Source: Robertmurraya korlensis (GTDB lineage: Bacteria; Bacillota; Bacilli; Bacillales; Cytobacillaceae). From it: a DNA stretch of 64,000 nt. The number at the start of each line of letters is the position of its first letter. The stretch's first letter is position 1. The position numbers and the translations under genes were made by a program. Shown piece by piece: positions 1 through 8,758 of this stretch. The notes beneath the pieces are model-generated. The model ran no database searches, was not told where the DNA came from, and saw nothing but the letters and a program-made list of their open reading frames with translations. The stretch spans positions 62,001-126,000 of the forward strand of contig NZ_JAMBNS010000011.1 in NCBI RefSeq assembly GCF_023715225.1, written 5' to 3'.

Positions 1-216
1 GCTGATGTTGATTTCACTGTGTTTGATAAATAAACGGATAAATTCCGTTTAAATTGGGAAATACCCATATTTCCTTAAGAATAAGCGGAGTTTTTCCGCT
101 TATGTGATCCAAATCTTTGAATTTTAGCTTATTTAGAGCAGTTAACCGGAATTCCTCCGCTTATTTCTGCTTCTTAAGCTTCCTTTATATACATTAGCCG
201 GAATTTCTCCGTCTAT
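1..216. repeat. Dispersed four-hairpin repeat, copy A
   Basis: About 215 bp that recurs at 4060-4272 and 23837-24050. It holds four short inverted repeats with CGGA/TCCG arms at 32-50, 81-103, 142-164 and 193-216, spaced about 50-60 bp apart. The sequence between the hairpins is also conserved between copies. The element may begin before the window. No coding frame is seen in it. Confidence 0.8.
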
Positions 217-382
217 TCATTCTCTTACCTATACGAAATCATCAATGAATCATTACAGAGTCAAAGTCAAAAGAAAAACATGGTTTCTTGCAGTCCCATT
301 TGCGTGGTAACAGAACTCTCTGTAACCTTACAAATTGGACTACAGTTTTACGCCTATTTTTATCATTATTCGCGTTATATCA

Positions 383-430
383 ATAAAAAATGACCATCAA
401 TTTCACATACAACTTGATGGTCATTTTAAT
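383..430 (-). terminator. Rho-independent terminator after the MFS gene
   Basis: Stem AAATGACCATCAA / TTGATGGTCATTT, followed on the minus strand by a run of T. It lies 70 bp past the stop of the minus-strand MFS gene. The same hairpin and its flank (about 382-450) recur at 24051-24119 after deoC, so this terminator is itself part of a repeated block. Confidence 0.75.
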
Positions 431-500
431 ATACATGTTGATTTTTTGTGACAGGGAACAGAACCCCATTTAACCGTAGCGATCCTTTTATAGCAATATC

Positions 501-1775
501 CTATTTAGCGATATACGAATGATTTACTTCCACTTCTATACGTTCCTTTTTAATCACTACTACAAAGAGACTCGCCAATAAACAAAACATTCCAGCTAAA
601 GCAAATGCCCAGGTATAGGAGTTAAACATTTTGTATAGTATTCCTGCTCCTCCTGCAGCTACTGCTGAGCCTAATTGATGGGCTGCGAAAATCCATCCGT
701 ATACCACTACACTTTTCTCTATTCCAAAAATTTGCCTTGTAATATTAACCGTTGGTGGGACAGTAGCAATCCAATCTAAGCCGTAAAACACAGAGAAGAT
801 GATTAGAAAAATATAGGAACCATCAGAAAGCGCAAATGGGAGAAACAAAAGCGAAGCTCCTCTTAAACCGTAATACCAAAACAACAACCAACGATTATCA
901 AAGCGATCGGAAAACCAACCAGAAAGAGTGGTTCCTATTAAATCAAACACCCCCATTAACGAGAGCATGGAAGCGGCCGTTACAGCAGTAAAACCAAAGC
1001 CTATACAGTAGGAAATAAAATGCGTTCCAATCAGCCCACTAGTCGAAAGACCACAGATAAAAAAACTCCCTGCTAGTAACCAAAATTCCTTTACTTTGAT
1101 CGCTTCAAATAAGATTTGAAAGGCAATGGTTATAGGATTTTCCTTTTTCGCCACCTTTTTTAAAGCTGAAGCCTCTTCTTGCCCATATGGAAGAAGCCCC
1201 GCTTCCTGAGGTGAATTCTTCATAAATAATAAGATCATAGCCAGCATTATGAGGCTAAGGATCAGAATTAAACCCATCGCCCATTTCCAGGAATGTGTTT
1301 CAATCAGTATTGCAAGTAATGGGAGAAGAATTAATTGTCCTGTTGCTGTGCTTGCTGTTAAAATCCCGAGAGCAAGTCCTCTTCTCTTTTCAAACCATTG
1401 ATTGGCAATATAGGGACTAAGTACGGTTAAGAACAAACCAGAGCCCAAACCAATAATGATTCCCCAAATTAAAACTAACTGCCATGGCTTCACCATAAAA
1501 AAGGTAAGTAAAATACCCACTAACAATGTGGTCATGGCTAAGATCATCATTTTCTTAAGGCCCATCACCTCTATTAATGCAGCCATAAATGGACCTGATA
1601 TCCCGTATAGAAGAAGACTAATCGCAAAAGCAAATGAAATGGTTGACCGATCCCATCCAAATTCATTTTCAAAAGGTACGATGAACACTCCTGAGGAGGA
1701 ACGTATGATACCCGCTGTTATGATAGAAAAAAACGCAATAAATAAAATCACCCAACTATAATGAATACGTTTCAA
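501..1775 (-). CDS. MFS transporter, monocarboxylate/OFA-like
   Basis: A polytopic membrane protein of about 424 residues with 12 predicted hydrophobic spans, split by a charged loop near residues 195-225 (KKVAKKEN). An MFS-type signature SDRFDNR follows span 8. The general pattern resembles the OFA/MCT branch (YcxA-like), which moves small organic acids, but the substrate cannot be read from sequence. An ATG at 1790 has no ribosome site. The in-frame TTG at 1775 is preceded by AGGGGTGA and is the better start. The gene is followed by a terminator and precedes nothing in its own operon. Function level: permease, fairly sure; substrate unknown. Confidence 0.85.
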   Translation of the reverse strand: MKRIHYSWVILFIAFFSIITAGIIRSSSGVFIVPFENEFGWDRSTISFAFAISLLLYGISGPFMAALIEVMGLKKMMILAMTTLLVGILLTFFMVKPWQLVLIWGIIIGLGSGLFLTVLSPYIANQWFEKRRGLALGILTASTATGQLILLPLLAILIETHSWKWAMGLILILSLIMLAMILLFMKNSPQEAGLLPYGQEEASALKKVAKKENPITIAFQILFEAIKVKEFWLLAGSFFICGLSTSGLIGTHFISYCIGFGFTAVTAASMLSLMGVFDLIGTTLSGWFSDRFDNRWLLFWYYGLRGASLLFLPFALSDGSYIFLIIFSVFYGLDWIATVPPTVNITRQIFGIEKSVVVYGWIFAAHQLGSAVAAGGAGILYKMFNSYTWAFALAGMFCLLASLFVVVIKKERIEVEVNHSYIAK

Positions 1776-1806
1776 GCCTTCACCCCTCATGTATTAAAAG
1801 CTAAAT

Positions 1807-2591
1807 CTAAATCCCAATATTAATTTCGGCTTCTGAATATAAAACGGCTCTTCCAGCCATCTTTACTCGTGTATCCTCATGTTTACAATAAAGTGTGCCA
1901 CCTCTACTTGATACTTGTCTAGCCACCATTTCCTGCTTTCCTAGTCTATTTGCCCAAAACGGAATTAGGCTACAATGTAAGGAACCTGTTACGGGATCTT
2001 CATTTACTTTTAGCTTAGGAAAAAATCCTCTGGAGACAAAATCATATTCGCTTCCTTTGGCCGTAACACAAACACCCAATCCTTCTGGCAATGTTTCTAA
2101 TGCGGCAAAATTAGGACTTACGTTTCTCACTTCTTCCTCAGATTCTAGGATAAATACAAGATCTCTATTTAAGTAAGCTTCTTTTGGCACAATTCCCAGA
2201 GCGCTGATCATTTGCTCCGTAACAGAAATTTCTTCTGAAGGAACAGAAGGAAAATCTAGTTCATATAAATCTTCTTGTTTATTTACGATTAACTCTCCAC
2301 TGATTGTATTGAACTTCACACGATTCAATTGCTTCTCATAATAATTGAGGATGATAAATGCCGTTGCTAACGTGGCGTGACCACAAAGATTAATCTCTCC
2401 TCCAGGCGTAAACCATCTCAGTCGATAAGAACTTACTTCTTCTTTTACTGCAAAAGCCGTTTCCGATAGTTATTTTCAATGGCGATTTTCTGCATAAGTT
2501 CATCTGATATCCACTCATTCATGATACATACTCCTGCTGGATTTCCTTCAAAAACTTTTTCTGCAAAAGCATCAACTACGAAGTATTTCAT
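1807..2591 (-). pseudogene. PhzF-family protein, broken by one-base frameshift
   Basis: The N-terminal part starts at ATG 2591 behind a GGGGGA ribosome site and carries the family opening VDAFAEKVFEGNPAG. It runs into a stop near 2460. The frame resumes as SETAFAVKEE and continues to 1807 with VNEDPVTGSLHC and the C-terminal RVKMAGRAVLYSE pattern. The region is 785 bp, one base short of 262 codons, so a single T is missing around 2470. PhzF proteins are isomerase-like and the catalytic glutamate region lies in the N-terminal part. The gene faces a MocR remnant with its own operator. It is either a real pseudogene or one sequencing error. Confidence 0.8.
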
Positions 2592-2649
2592 CTCATTTCC
2601 CCCAGTGTTATAATCTGTTTAATTATTTATCGATAGTTTACATCTGTTT

Positions 2650-2681
2650 GTGTATAACACTCAACACCCGTGTATAACACT
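2650..2681 (+). promoter_or_regulatory. Direct-repeat operator of MocR type
   Basis: Two identical copies of GTGTATAACACT at 2650-2661 and 2670-2681, exactly 20 bp apart (about two helical turns). They sit directly upstream of the MocR remnant and between it and the divergent phzF. MocR/PdxR regulators commonly bind direct repeats in such divergent regions. The assignment is inferred from this layout. Confidence 0.6.
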
Positions 2682-2697
2682 TAAAGGAGCTTAAGTC

Positions 2698-2769
2698 ATG
2701 TACATTGAGATTCAACGTCATGCTGACATATCAATCACACAGCAAATATACGATGCAATCCTTAGATGA
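2698..2769 (+). pseudogene. N-terminal stub of a GntR/MocR regulator
   Basis: ATG at 2698 with AAAGGAG eight bases upstream. The 23-codon frame reads MYIEIQRHADISITQQIYDAI and then stops at TGA. This is the typical start of a MocR winged-helix regulator that should continue for about 450 residues. No continuation was found before the EamA gene at 3004, so nearly all of the gene has been deleted. The operator in front of it is intact. Confidence 0.6.
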
Positions 2770-2878
2770 AGAACCTAGAGATAAATCTCTATCAATCTTA
2801 ATAAACTAATAACACAAGAGTTCCCCATTATTTGTTATAATTTTCTAAAAAGTGAAATTCGACTAGAGGTGAATCAAA

Positions 2879-2932
2879 ATGTATTGGACTCCGTTATTTG
2901 AAAATGATGTACCAGTCGTCCCTTGCTCTTAA
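2879..2932 (+). other. 17-codon ORF with a good ribosome site
   Basis: GAGGTGAATCAAA precedes an ATG that opens a 17-residue frame (MYWTPLFENDVPVVPCS). It lies between the MocR stub and the EamA gene. It may be a leader peptide or the stub of another deleted gene. No family is recognised. Confidence 0.25.
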
Positions 2933-3003
2933 TGGAGTGAAGGTGACTACATCTCTCCGTTAGGGGCATTCTCGACCTAATTAAAAGACGGAGGGTACAG
3001 AAA

Positions 3004-3879
3004 ATGAAAAATACCTTATTAGGTTCTTTATATTTGATATTAGCTTCAAGTATTTGGGGCGGAATGTACGTTGTGGTAAAAGTGGTAGTAGAGGTGATTC
3101 CTCCACTAGAACTTGTGTGGATGCGGTATTTAGTCGCTATTGTTGCACTTCTCATTATCGGCTTGATCACCAAACAGAAATGGCGAATTGAAAAACAGTA
3201 TTTTTTAATAATCATAGCCATTGGAATCATTGGCAATGCTATTTCAATCGTAGCTCAGGAAACGGGAACGATGCTATCCACAGCACAAATGGGCGCGATT
3301 ATCACTTCTTCAACACCAGCATTTATGGTTGTATTTGCTCGCTTAATCCTTAAAGAGCGATTAACGTTAAGAAAGGGAATCTCCGTTGGTTTGGCCACCA
3401 TTGGAGTACTTCTCATCGTTGGAATTGGCGATGTAAATATGTCCAGTTCGCTTGGAGGCATCGCCCTATTTATTGCCGCTCTAACATGGGCGTTCATGTC
3501 TGTACTCATCAAGCGATTACCTAGTGATTATTCACAAATTGTGGTAACAACCTATTCCATTTCGGTCGCTCTGTTCGTGCTGACTCCTTTTGTTCTGCCA
3601 CGGTTACATGAAATGAATATCGCTCAACTGACTGACCCGACCATTTGGGGAGGACTCTTGTATTTGGGGATTATTTCAACCGCATGTGGATTTCTACTTT
3701 GGAATCGTGGATTACAGATGCTCAACGCCTCAAGCGGGGGGATATTTTTCTTCTTTCAGCCTTTGGTGGGAACATTACTTGGATGGCTTATCCTTGGAGA
3801 GACACTAGGTATAACCTTTTGGATCGGCTCTATCCTAATTCTCACAGGTGTCTTATTTGTTATCATTGAGAAAAAATAG
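3004..3879 (+). CDS. EamA (DMT superfamily) transporter
   Basis: 291 residues with ten hydrophobic spans in two EamA repeats, roughly residues 5-140 and 150-288. Family signs are SIWGGMYVVVK near the start, an ARLILKERLTLRKGISVGL stretch ending repeat one, and a GWLILGETLG stretch near the C-terminus. Such proteins export amino acids or other metabolites. The ATG follows GGAGGGTACAGAAA. The gene is single and ends at a terminator at 3886. The neighbouring MocR stub suggests that this exporter once belonged to a MocR-controlled unit, which is an inference. Confidence 0.88.
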   Translation: MKNTLLGSLYLILASSIWGGMYVVVKVVVEVIPPLELVWMRYLVAIVALLIIGLITKQKWRIEKQYFLIIIAIGIIGNAISIVAQETGTMLSTAQMGAIITSSTPAFMVVFARLILKERLTLRKGISVGLATIGVLLIVGIGDVNMSSSLGGIALFIAALTWAFMSVLIKRLPSDYSQIVVTTYSISVALFVLTPFVLPRLHEMNIAQLTDPTIWGGLLYLGIISTACGFLLWNRGLQMLNASSGGIFFFFQPLVGTLLGWLILGETLGITFWIGSILILTGVLFVIIEKK

Positions 3880-3885
3880 TATGAA

Positions 3886-3918
3886 TAAAACCCCTTCAAC
3901 TTTACTGAAGGGGTTCGA
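3886..3918 (+). terminator. Terminator after EamA gene
   Basis: Stem AAACCCCTTCA / TGAAGGGGTT starting 8 bp past the EamA stop, followed by CGATTTT. Confidence 0.75.
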
Positions 3919-3994
3919 TTTTGAAGTACAAAATTAGAACGAACCTTGCTATTCAAACGGTCATTCACACGCAAATGAACAGGCAATTTGATAT

Positions 3995-4030
3995 GCAATG
4001 CTTGGAACATTGTGTCTCCAAGCATTTTTT
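3995..4030 (+). terminator. Second hairpin with T tract
   Basis: Stem ATGCTTGGA / TCCAAGCAT at 3998-4025 followed by six T. It is about 110 bp beyond the first terminator and has no obvious gene of its own. Confidence 0.5.
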
Positions 4031-4059
4031 ATATTAATTTGCACTCTACAAAATAATAG

Positions 4060-4272
4060 AACATCGATTTCACTAAGTTTGAAAAATAAACGGAAAAATT
4101 CCGTTTATTTTGGGAAATACCAACATTTCCTGCAATATAAGCGGAGTTTTTCCGCTTATATGAACCTAATCTTTAGATTTAGTTATATATAGAGAAGTTA
4201 ATCGGAATATATCCGCTTATATCCGCTTCTTGAGCCCCTACTATACACATTAACCGGAATTTCTCCGCCTAT
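4060..4272. repeat. Dispersed four-hairpin repeat, copy B
   Basis: The second copy of the element seen at 1-216, with hairpins at about 4088-4106, 4137-4159, 4199-4220 and 4250-4272. It is more diverged than copies A and C. It lies in the long gap (3880-4599) between the convergent EamA and Lrp genes. The rest of that gap, 4273-4599, shows nothing recognisable. Confidence 0.75.
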
Positions 4273-4599
4273 TAATTCCTATACCTCCGCGAAAATGCTA
4301 ATTTGTTTGCTAATTAGATTTTTGTACTATAGTACCGAACCCGTTAAACTTTCTGAAAGGTTATTTTTTGTACAGCAATCAATGGATTTATGAAATCCCA
4401 ACAATTCACCCGGGAGTTTTGAATAAACTAGTAAACATCTAATATTGATGAGATATTAAGCAACATGATTGATAAAATAGATAATTGTTCAGGTTAGTAT
4501 TTTAATCAAAATATTGAAACGAGCTTAACATCCCATCCAAATGCGTTATCATACAGTGACATATACCCCTATTCAAAAGTTATAAACCTCTCTTAGTCA

Positions 4600-5010
4600 C
4601 TATTTATTTATAACAATAGATAATTTGTAATTTGCATGTTTGTTCAAGCTTATTAAAAATTCGTCTAATTCCTTATTGGACGGAAATTTACATTCTAGAA
4701 GATAACAACTATCTCCACTAATTTTATAGTTATTTATTACATATTCTTCTTGTGAATTTATGAAGGTCAGGTATGGTTCATGAAAAGTGCTTTGAGTAAA
4801 AATACTTATCATTGCGTGAATAACGTACCCCATCTTTACTTGATTAATGTTAATCGTATACCCTTCAATAATTCCACTATCCTCTAACTTCGCCACTCTT
4901 GCTGAGGTGGCTTGACCAGTCAAATGGACTTTTTCACCCAACTGCTTCATAGTAATACGACTGTTTTTAGTTAACTCATCTAAAATAAGCAAATCAGTAT
5001 GATCTAACAC
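4600..5010 (-). CDS. Lrp/AsnC-family transcriptional regulator
   Basis: About 136 residues. An N-terminal AsnC helix-turn-helix (LDELTKNSRITMKQLGEKVHL then SARVAKLEDSGIIEGY) is followed by a RAM-type alpha/beta domain. An ATG at 5028 overlaps the ribosome site AAAGGAG. The GTG at 5010, eight bases after that site, is the likelier start. It is divergent from the metallo-beta-lactamase gene at 5129, so it probably controls that gene and itself from the 5011-5128 gap. Lrp-type proteins usually respond to amino acids; the effector is unknown. Confidence 0.85.
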   Translation of the reverse strand: MLDHTDLLILDELTKNSRITMKQLGEKVHLTGQATSARVAKLEDSGIIEGYTININQVKMGYVIHAMISIFTQSTFHEPYLTFINSQEEYVINNYKISGDSCYLLECKFPSNKELDEFLISLNKHANYKLSIVINK

Positions 5011-5128
5011 ATGAACAACTCCTTTCATTAATCAAGTAAAACGACCAAAAGACTTGAATTCATCTATGTAACTGTTTATGGCACATAGTATAAACTATAT
5101 CTAGATTTATGAAAAGGAGATAAAAACT

Positions 5129-5890
5129 ATGAATATACAACAAATCCGCAATGCAACAATCGTTGTCCATTATGCAGGAAAGAAGTTTTTAATAGATCCA
5201 TTTTTAGCCAAGAAAGGAACTTATCCTCCTTTCCCAAATTCATTAAGACAAGATCAAAACAATCCTTTAGTAGGCTTACCGGTTTCAATTGATCACCTCA
5301 TCCATAATGTAGATGCGGTCATTCTCACCCATTTGCATTTGGATCACTGGGATGATGCTGCCAAAGAAATACTGCCAAAAGAAATGAAAATGTTTGTACA
5401 AAATGAGGAAGATGCGAAAGTAATTCACAGTGCTGGTTTTCAAAATACAGAAGTATTACAGGAAAATACACTATTTGAAGACATTCAATTGATCAAAACG
5501 AAAGGCGAGCACGGAAGAGGAGAAATCTTAAAGCTTGTTGGGCAAGTGTGCGGCGTTGTCTTTAAACATATTAATGAACAGACCCTATATGTAGCGGGTG
5601 ATACCGTTTGGTATGAAGGTGTTCAAGAAGTCATTAACACACACAAACCAGATATTATTGTGGTAAATGGTGGAGATAATCAATTCCTAGAAGGCGGATC
5701 TCTTGTAATGGGAAAAGAAGATATTTTCGAAGTTTATAAGACAGCTCCTGACGCGAAAATAATCTCTGTTCATATGGAGGCTGTGAATCATTGGACATTA
5801 TCTAGAGAAGAATTAAAATGCTTTACGAAGGAAAAAGGAATCTCCTCCAACGTTCTTGTGCCAGATGATGGAGAATCTTATACATTTTAA
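5129..5890 (+). CDS. MBL-fold metallo-hydrolase
   Basis: 253 residues with the metallo-beta-lactamase signature THLHLDHWD (residues about 68-76). A later GDTVWYEG aspartate and a C-terminal SVHMEAVNHW histidine are also present, as expected for a two-metal centre. The early IRNATIVVHYAGKKFLIDPF pattern is shared by UlaG-like soluble MBL enzymes. The substrate is unknown. It starts at ATG behind AAAAGGAG and is transcribed away from the Lrp gene, its likely regulator. A terminator follows at once. Confidence 0.85.
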   Translation: MNIQQIRNATIVVHYAGKKFLIDPFLAKKGTYPPFPNSLRQDQNNPLVGLPVSIDHLIHNVDAVILTHLHLDHWDDAAKEILPKEMKMFVQNEEDAKVIHSAGFQNTEVLQENTLFEDIQLIKTKGEHGRGEILKLVGQVCGVVFKHINEQTLYVAGDTVWYEGVQEVINTHKPDIIVVNGGDNQFLEGGSLVMGKEDIFEVYKTAPDAKIISVHMEAVNHWTLSREELKCFTKEKGISSNVLVPDDGESYTF

Positions 5891-5894
5891 AGTC

Positions 5895-5948
5895 AGAACC
5901 AGTCACATCAACAGGGAAAAAATCCTTGATATGACTGGTTCTTTTTTA
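5895..5948 (+). terminator. Terminator after the MBL gene
   Basis: Long stem AGAACCAGTCA / TGACTGGTTCT followed by TTTTTT. It may serve both converging genes. Confidence 0.8.
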
Positions 5949-5962
5949 TAGATTATGTGAAA

Positions 5963-6559
5963 TCACTTTATATTACTAGATATAAACATGGAGGCATCTT
6001 GATTCATAAAAATACGGTTTCCATAATGAAAAGTCTTAATATTAATTGATTTAAATCCAGCTTCAGATAATTTTTCTTTCAGATCTTCATGCGAAAAACC
6101 GTTATGAACCTTCGGATGATTTATTATGTCATTTTTATCAAAATCAATAATAATTAGCTTCCCACCCTGATTTAATATGTTGAACAATTCTTGTAAAATT
6201 TTTTTAGTATCTGGAATATGCAGAAGAACTAGTGACAATAACACGATGTCTGCCTTAAGTTCAGGAGTGTCTTGAGTAAAATCTGAATAAAGGACTGTTG
6301 CGTTAGTTATTCCTTTGTGAGAAATCTTAGCTTTTGCAACGTCCAACATTTGTTTTGATGAATCAACCAACAAAATAGAATCTACTAAATCTGTTAGTTC
6401 TAGGCTCACCAGACCCGTACCACTTCCATAATCAATTAATGTCTTCGATTGACAATTTTGTAATTCGGGTCTTACTTCCTTAACAATTACTTTAGCCAAT
6501 TCCATTCTGTCTTCTGTATCATATCTTTGGGCCATTTGTTCAAAAACGTTATTTTCCAT
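5963..6559 (-). CDS. Class I SAM-dependent methyltransferase
   Basis: 198 residues. Motif I LIDYGSGTGLVSLEL (residues about 41-55), acidic motif ILLVDSSKQML, and motif IV-like ADIVLLSLVLLHI followed by LNQGGKLIIIDF mark a Rossmann methyltransferase of the Methyltransf_11/25 type. The acceptor is unknown. ATG 6559 follows GGGGAGTGGAAT. The gene starts 11 bp after the EEP phosphatase gene ends, so the two are probably one transcript. Confidence 0.85.
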   Translation of the reverse strand: MENNVFEQMAQRYDTEDRMELAKVIVKEVRPELQNCQSKTLIDYGSGTGLVSLELTDLVDSILLVDSSKQMLDVAKAKISHKGITNATVLYSDFTQDTPELKADIVLLSLVLLHIPDTKKILQELFNILNQGGKLIIIDFDKNDIINHPKVHNGFSHEDLKEKLSEAGFKSINIKTFHYGNRIFMNQDASMFISSNIK

Positions 6560-6570
6560 ATTCCACTCCC

Positions 6571-7365
6571 CTATCCAATCACATTTAATTTTATTTCTAC
6601 TCCATAATGATCAGATACGACTGATTTATTTTTGTTATTAAATATGACATTGGAATAAATCACTGGAACTGGGTGACTGGTGAGAATTAAGTCAATTCTT
6701 TTTTTCAAAACATTGCCTTCCCATCCAGCAATTTCACCTTCTACCGTCACACCCTCATCTTTATTCTCTGCAAGATGATAGGTGTCAATTAGTCCATGAC
6801 TGAGTAAATATTCATAGCCCTCCCCATCAACGAAGGCATCGTTATTAAAGTCACCCATAAAAAAAGCTATATTATCCATATTTGCATATTTAAGGAGGTT
6901 ATCTGCCTGATCTTTGAAGGGTTCTTCTTCATCATGCCACCACCCCATATGACAAGAATAAAAAGAAAGTGGTTTATCGTCGTATTGAATGCTTGCACCA
7001 ACAATCATTCTTGTCTTCCAATTAGCTGAATCCAAGCTATTTGAGGCATAGAAAGAGTGTTCTTCTATCACAGGATGTTTTGTAATGATGGCCAAACCTT
7101 CTTCAAAGTTTTTATACAAATGGGAAAATCCCCAAACAAGTGAGTATTGATCTTCCCCTAGTTTTTTCAGATCGTTTATTAAGACTAAAGCAAAATTATC
7201 TTTTCTTATATTTCCGTATACAATTTCTTCTTCCACGGTCTGGTTTACCTCTTGTAATGCTATCACATCATAAGAATGTTCTTTTATCGTTTCGACCAAA
7301 AGCGTTATTTTCTCGTATTGATTATCTTCCTGCCATGAATGACAGTTTAACGTTAGTAATTTCAT
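6571..7365 (-). CDS. Endonuclease/exonuclease/phosphatase family protein, MapP-like
   Basis: About 264 residues. The EEP fold is shown by LLTLNCHSWQE at the start, DVIALQEVNQ (metal-binding Glu), SCHMGWW, FFMGDFNNDA and the final VSDHYGVE. The first line is close to what I know of maltose-6-phosphate phosphatases (MapP), but no maltose genes are nearby, so only the family is firm. A longer frame begins at 7413. ATG 7365 follows GAGGGAAGAAGTT and is chosen. The methyltransferase gene follows after 11 bp. Confidence 0.82.
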   Translation of the reverse strand: MKLLTLNCHSWQEDNQYEKITLLVETIKEHSYDVIALQEVNQTVEEEIVYGNIRKDNFALVLINDLKKLGEDQYSLVWGFSHLYKNFEEGLAIITKHPVIEEHSFYASNSLDSANWKTRMIVGASIQYDDKPLSFYSCHMGWWHDEEEPFKDQADNLLKYANMDNIAFFMGDFNNDAFVDGEGYEYLLSHGLIDTYHLAENKDEGVTVEGEIAGWEGNVLKKRIDLILTSHPVPVIYSNVIFNNKNKSVVSDHYGVEIKLNVIG

Positions 7366-7593
7366 AACTTCTTCCCTCAAAATTATGTATTTGCTGTTGA
7401 ACTGATGTTTCAACTCTTTAGTAGGGTAACCAAGCTCTCTATTTTGGAAACGCCCCTTGTTTAGATACTCTGATCATCTCACTAGGAAAGTAACTTGTGA
7501 ATAATAATATCTTTTCCTAAATTTACTATATCGAGGACTACGTATGTTCAATTAAACGATCCTTAAGCAAAGCCCTTCATCCATACTCCTTTT

Positions 7594-7887
7594 TCAATGA
7601 TTAGAATATCTTTTGTGTAATGCTTTAACAGCTAGGTGCTCATCCTCTTTTTTTACATATATATCAAATTGTGTATGATCCTTAAACCGATCAACTCGAT
7701 TATCAAAGCCTCTGTTTGGAATATGGGTTCTATATTTCAGCCCTTCTGCCTTTAATTTTGCAACGATACCGAAATACTCTTCATTACCATATGCAGAATA
7801 AATCAATGCCCAATTCTTGTAATATAGAACTCATCCTATGGAAATACCCATGAATATGAATACTAGAATACCGATGGCTATATACAT
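7594..7887 (-). pseudogene. Small membrane protein gene with in-frame stop
   Basis: ATG at 7887 has a strong site (GAGGAGGAAATCA). It opens a hydrophobic N-terminal segment (MYIAIGILVFIFMGISIG) and meets TGA at codon 19. The same frame continues without break for 78 codons (VLYYKNWALIYSAYGNEEYFG onward to KRYSNH). Without the TGA it would be a 97-residue one-span protein. The fragment after the stop has no ribosome site. The family is not recognised. Either a nonsense mutation or a sequencing error. Confidence 0.6.
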
Positions 7888-7970
7888 TGATTTCCTCCTC
7901 GAGCTAATGTTAGAGATATTATATTCGGTAATCATTTTGTAATTCCTTATTTAACTAACCTTATTTGTTT

Positions 7971-8660
7971 TTAAAACTCACTAATATCAACAATTACACT
8001 TTTCAATATATCGATAGATTTTATTGGATCTACATCGAGCTCTAAACTGTGATTTCCGCCATCAACTATTTTGCATATAAGATTAGGATTATCTTTCAAT
8101 CTTTCAAAACGTTCCGCAATAAAACAACTATCTTCATCTCCAATAATACAAAGTCCCTTATGATCACTATTAACCATTGCGTTAAATACAACATCTCTTT
8201 GCAGCAATGGGGTCAGCCATACTACTTTCGCGTCTTTAAACATCGTATCATTTAAGAGATGACTTAAAGCAATTGTTCCAATTGATTTAGCCACTATATA
8301 GTAATTACTATATTTTTTGCTCTTAATTGCATTCCTAATAACTAGCTGTACATCTCTAGCGAAAACCTCTTCACTTAGCTCAGATAACTCCTGCCTATTA
8401 AATGTATAGTTAATATGTAAGACATCAAAACCTTTATTGTAGAATACGCCCGTTGTAAATCGTAACAATGGAGCCTGTGTGGTGTAACCCGCCCCAGGTA
8501 AGACAATAACTAAATTATTTGTTACTTTCTTTTGCTCTATCAGACTGAATGGAATCATTTTAAAAAACACCTCACTTCTTCTACCTTTTAGGTGTGTATT
8601 CTCTACTATCAGATAATATTCCTTCTTCATGAAACTTTGAATATTTATGGCCGTCATCAA
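7971..8660 (-). CDS. Alpha/beta hydrolase family protein
   Basis: 229 residues. The LVIVLPGAGYTTQAPLLRF stretch supplies an oxyanion-type loop, AKSIGTIA is the nucleophile elbow (G-x-S variant, K-S-I-G), and the late GNHSLEL supplies a histidine. This fits small dienelactone-hydrolase-like esterases. The substrate is unknown. No good ribosome site is seen for ATG 8660; the in-frame ATG at 8630 is an alternative. The gene is divergent from the ECF S-component gene. Confidence 0.7.
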   Translation of the reverse strand: MMTAINIQSFMKKEYYLIVENTHLKGRRSEVFFKMIPFSLIEQKKVTNNLVIVLPGAGYTTQAPLLRFTTGVFYNKGFDVLHINYTFNRQELSELSEEVFARDVQLVIRNAIKSKKYSNYYIVAKSIGTIALSHLLNDTMFKDAKVVWLTPLLQRDVVFNAMVNSDHKGLCIIGDEDSCFIAERFERLKDNPNLICKIVDGGNHSLELDVDPIKSIDILKSVIVDISEF

Positions 8661-8758
8661 TATTCATACTGAAGAAAATTTGCTAATATCAAAAGCAAGA
8701 GATCTTATTTGTAGAATGATAACAGAGAATATATTATCTAATAAAAAGGAGTTTATTT

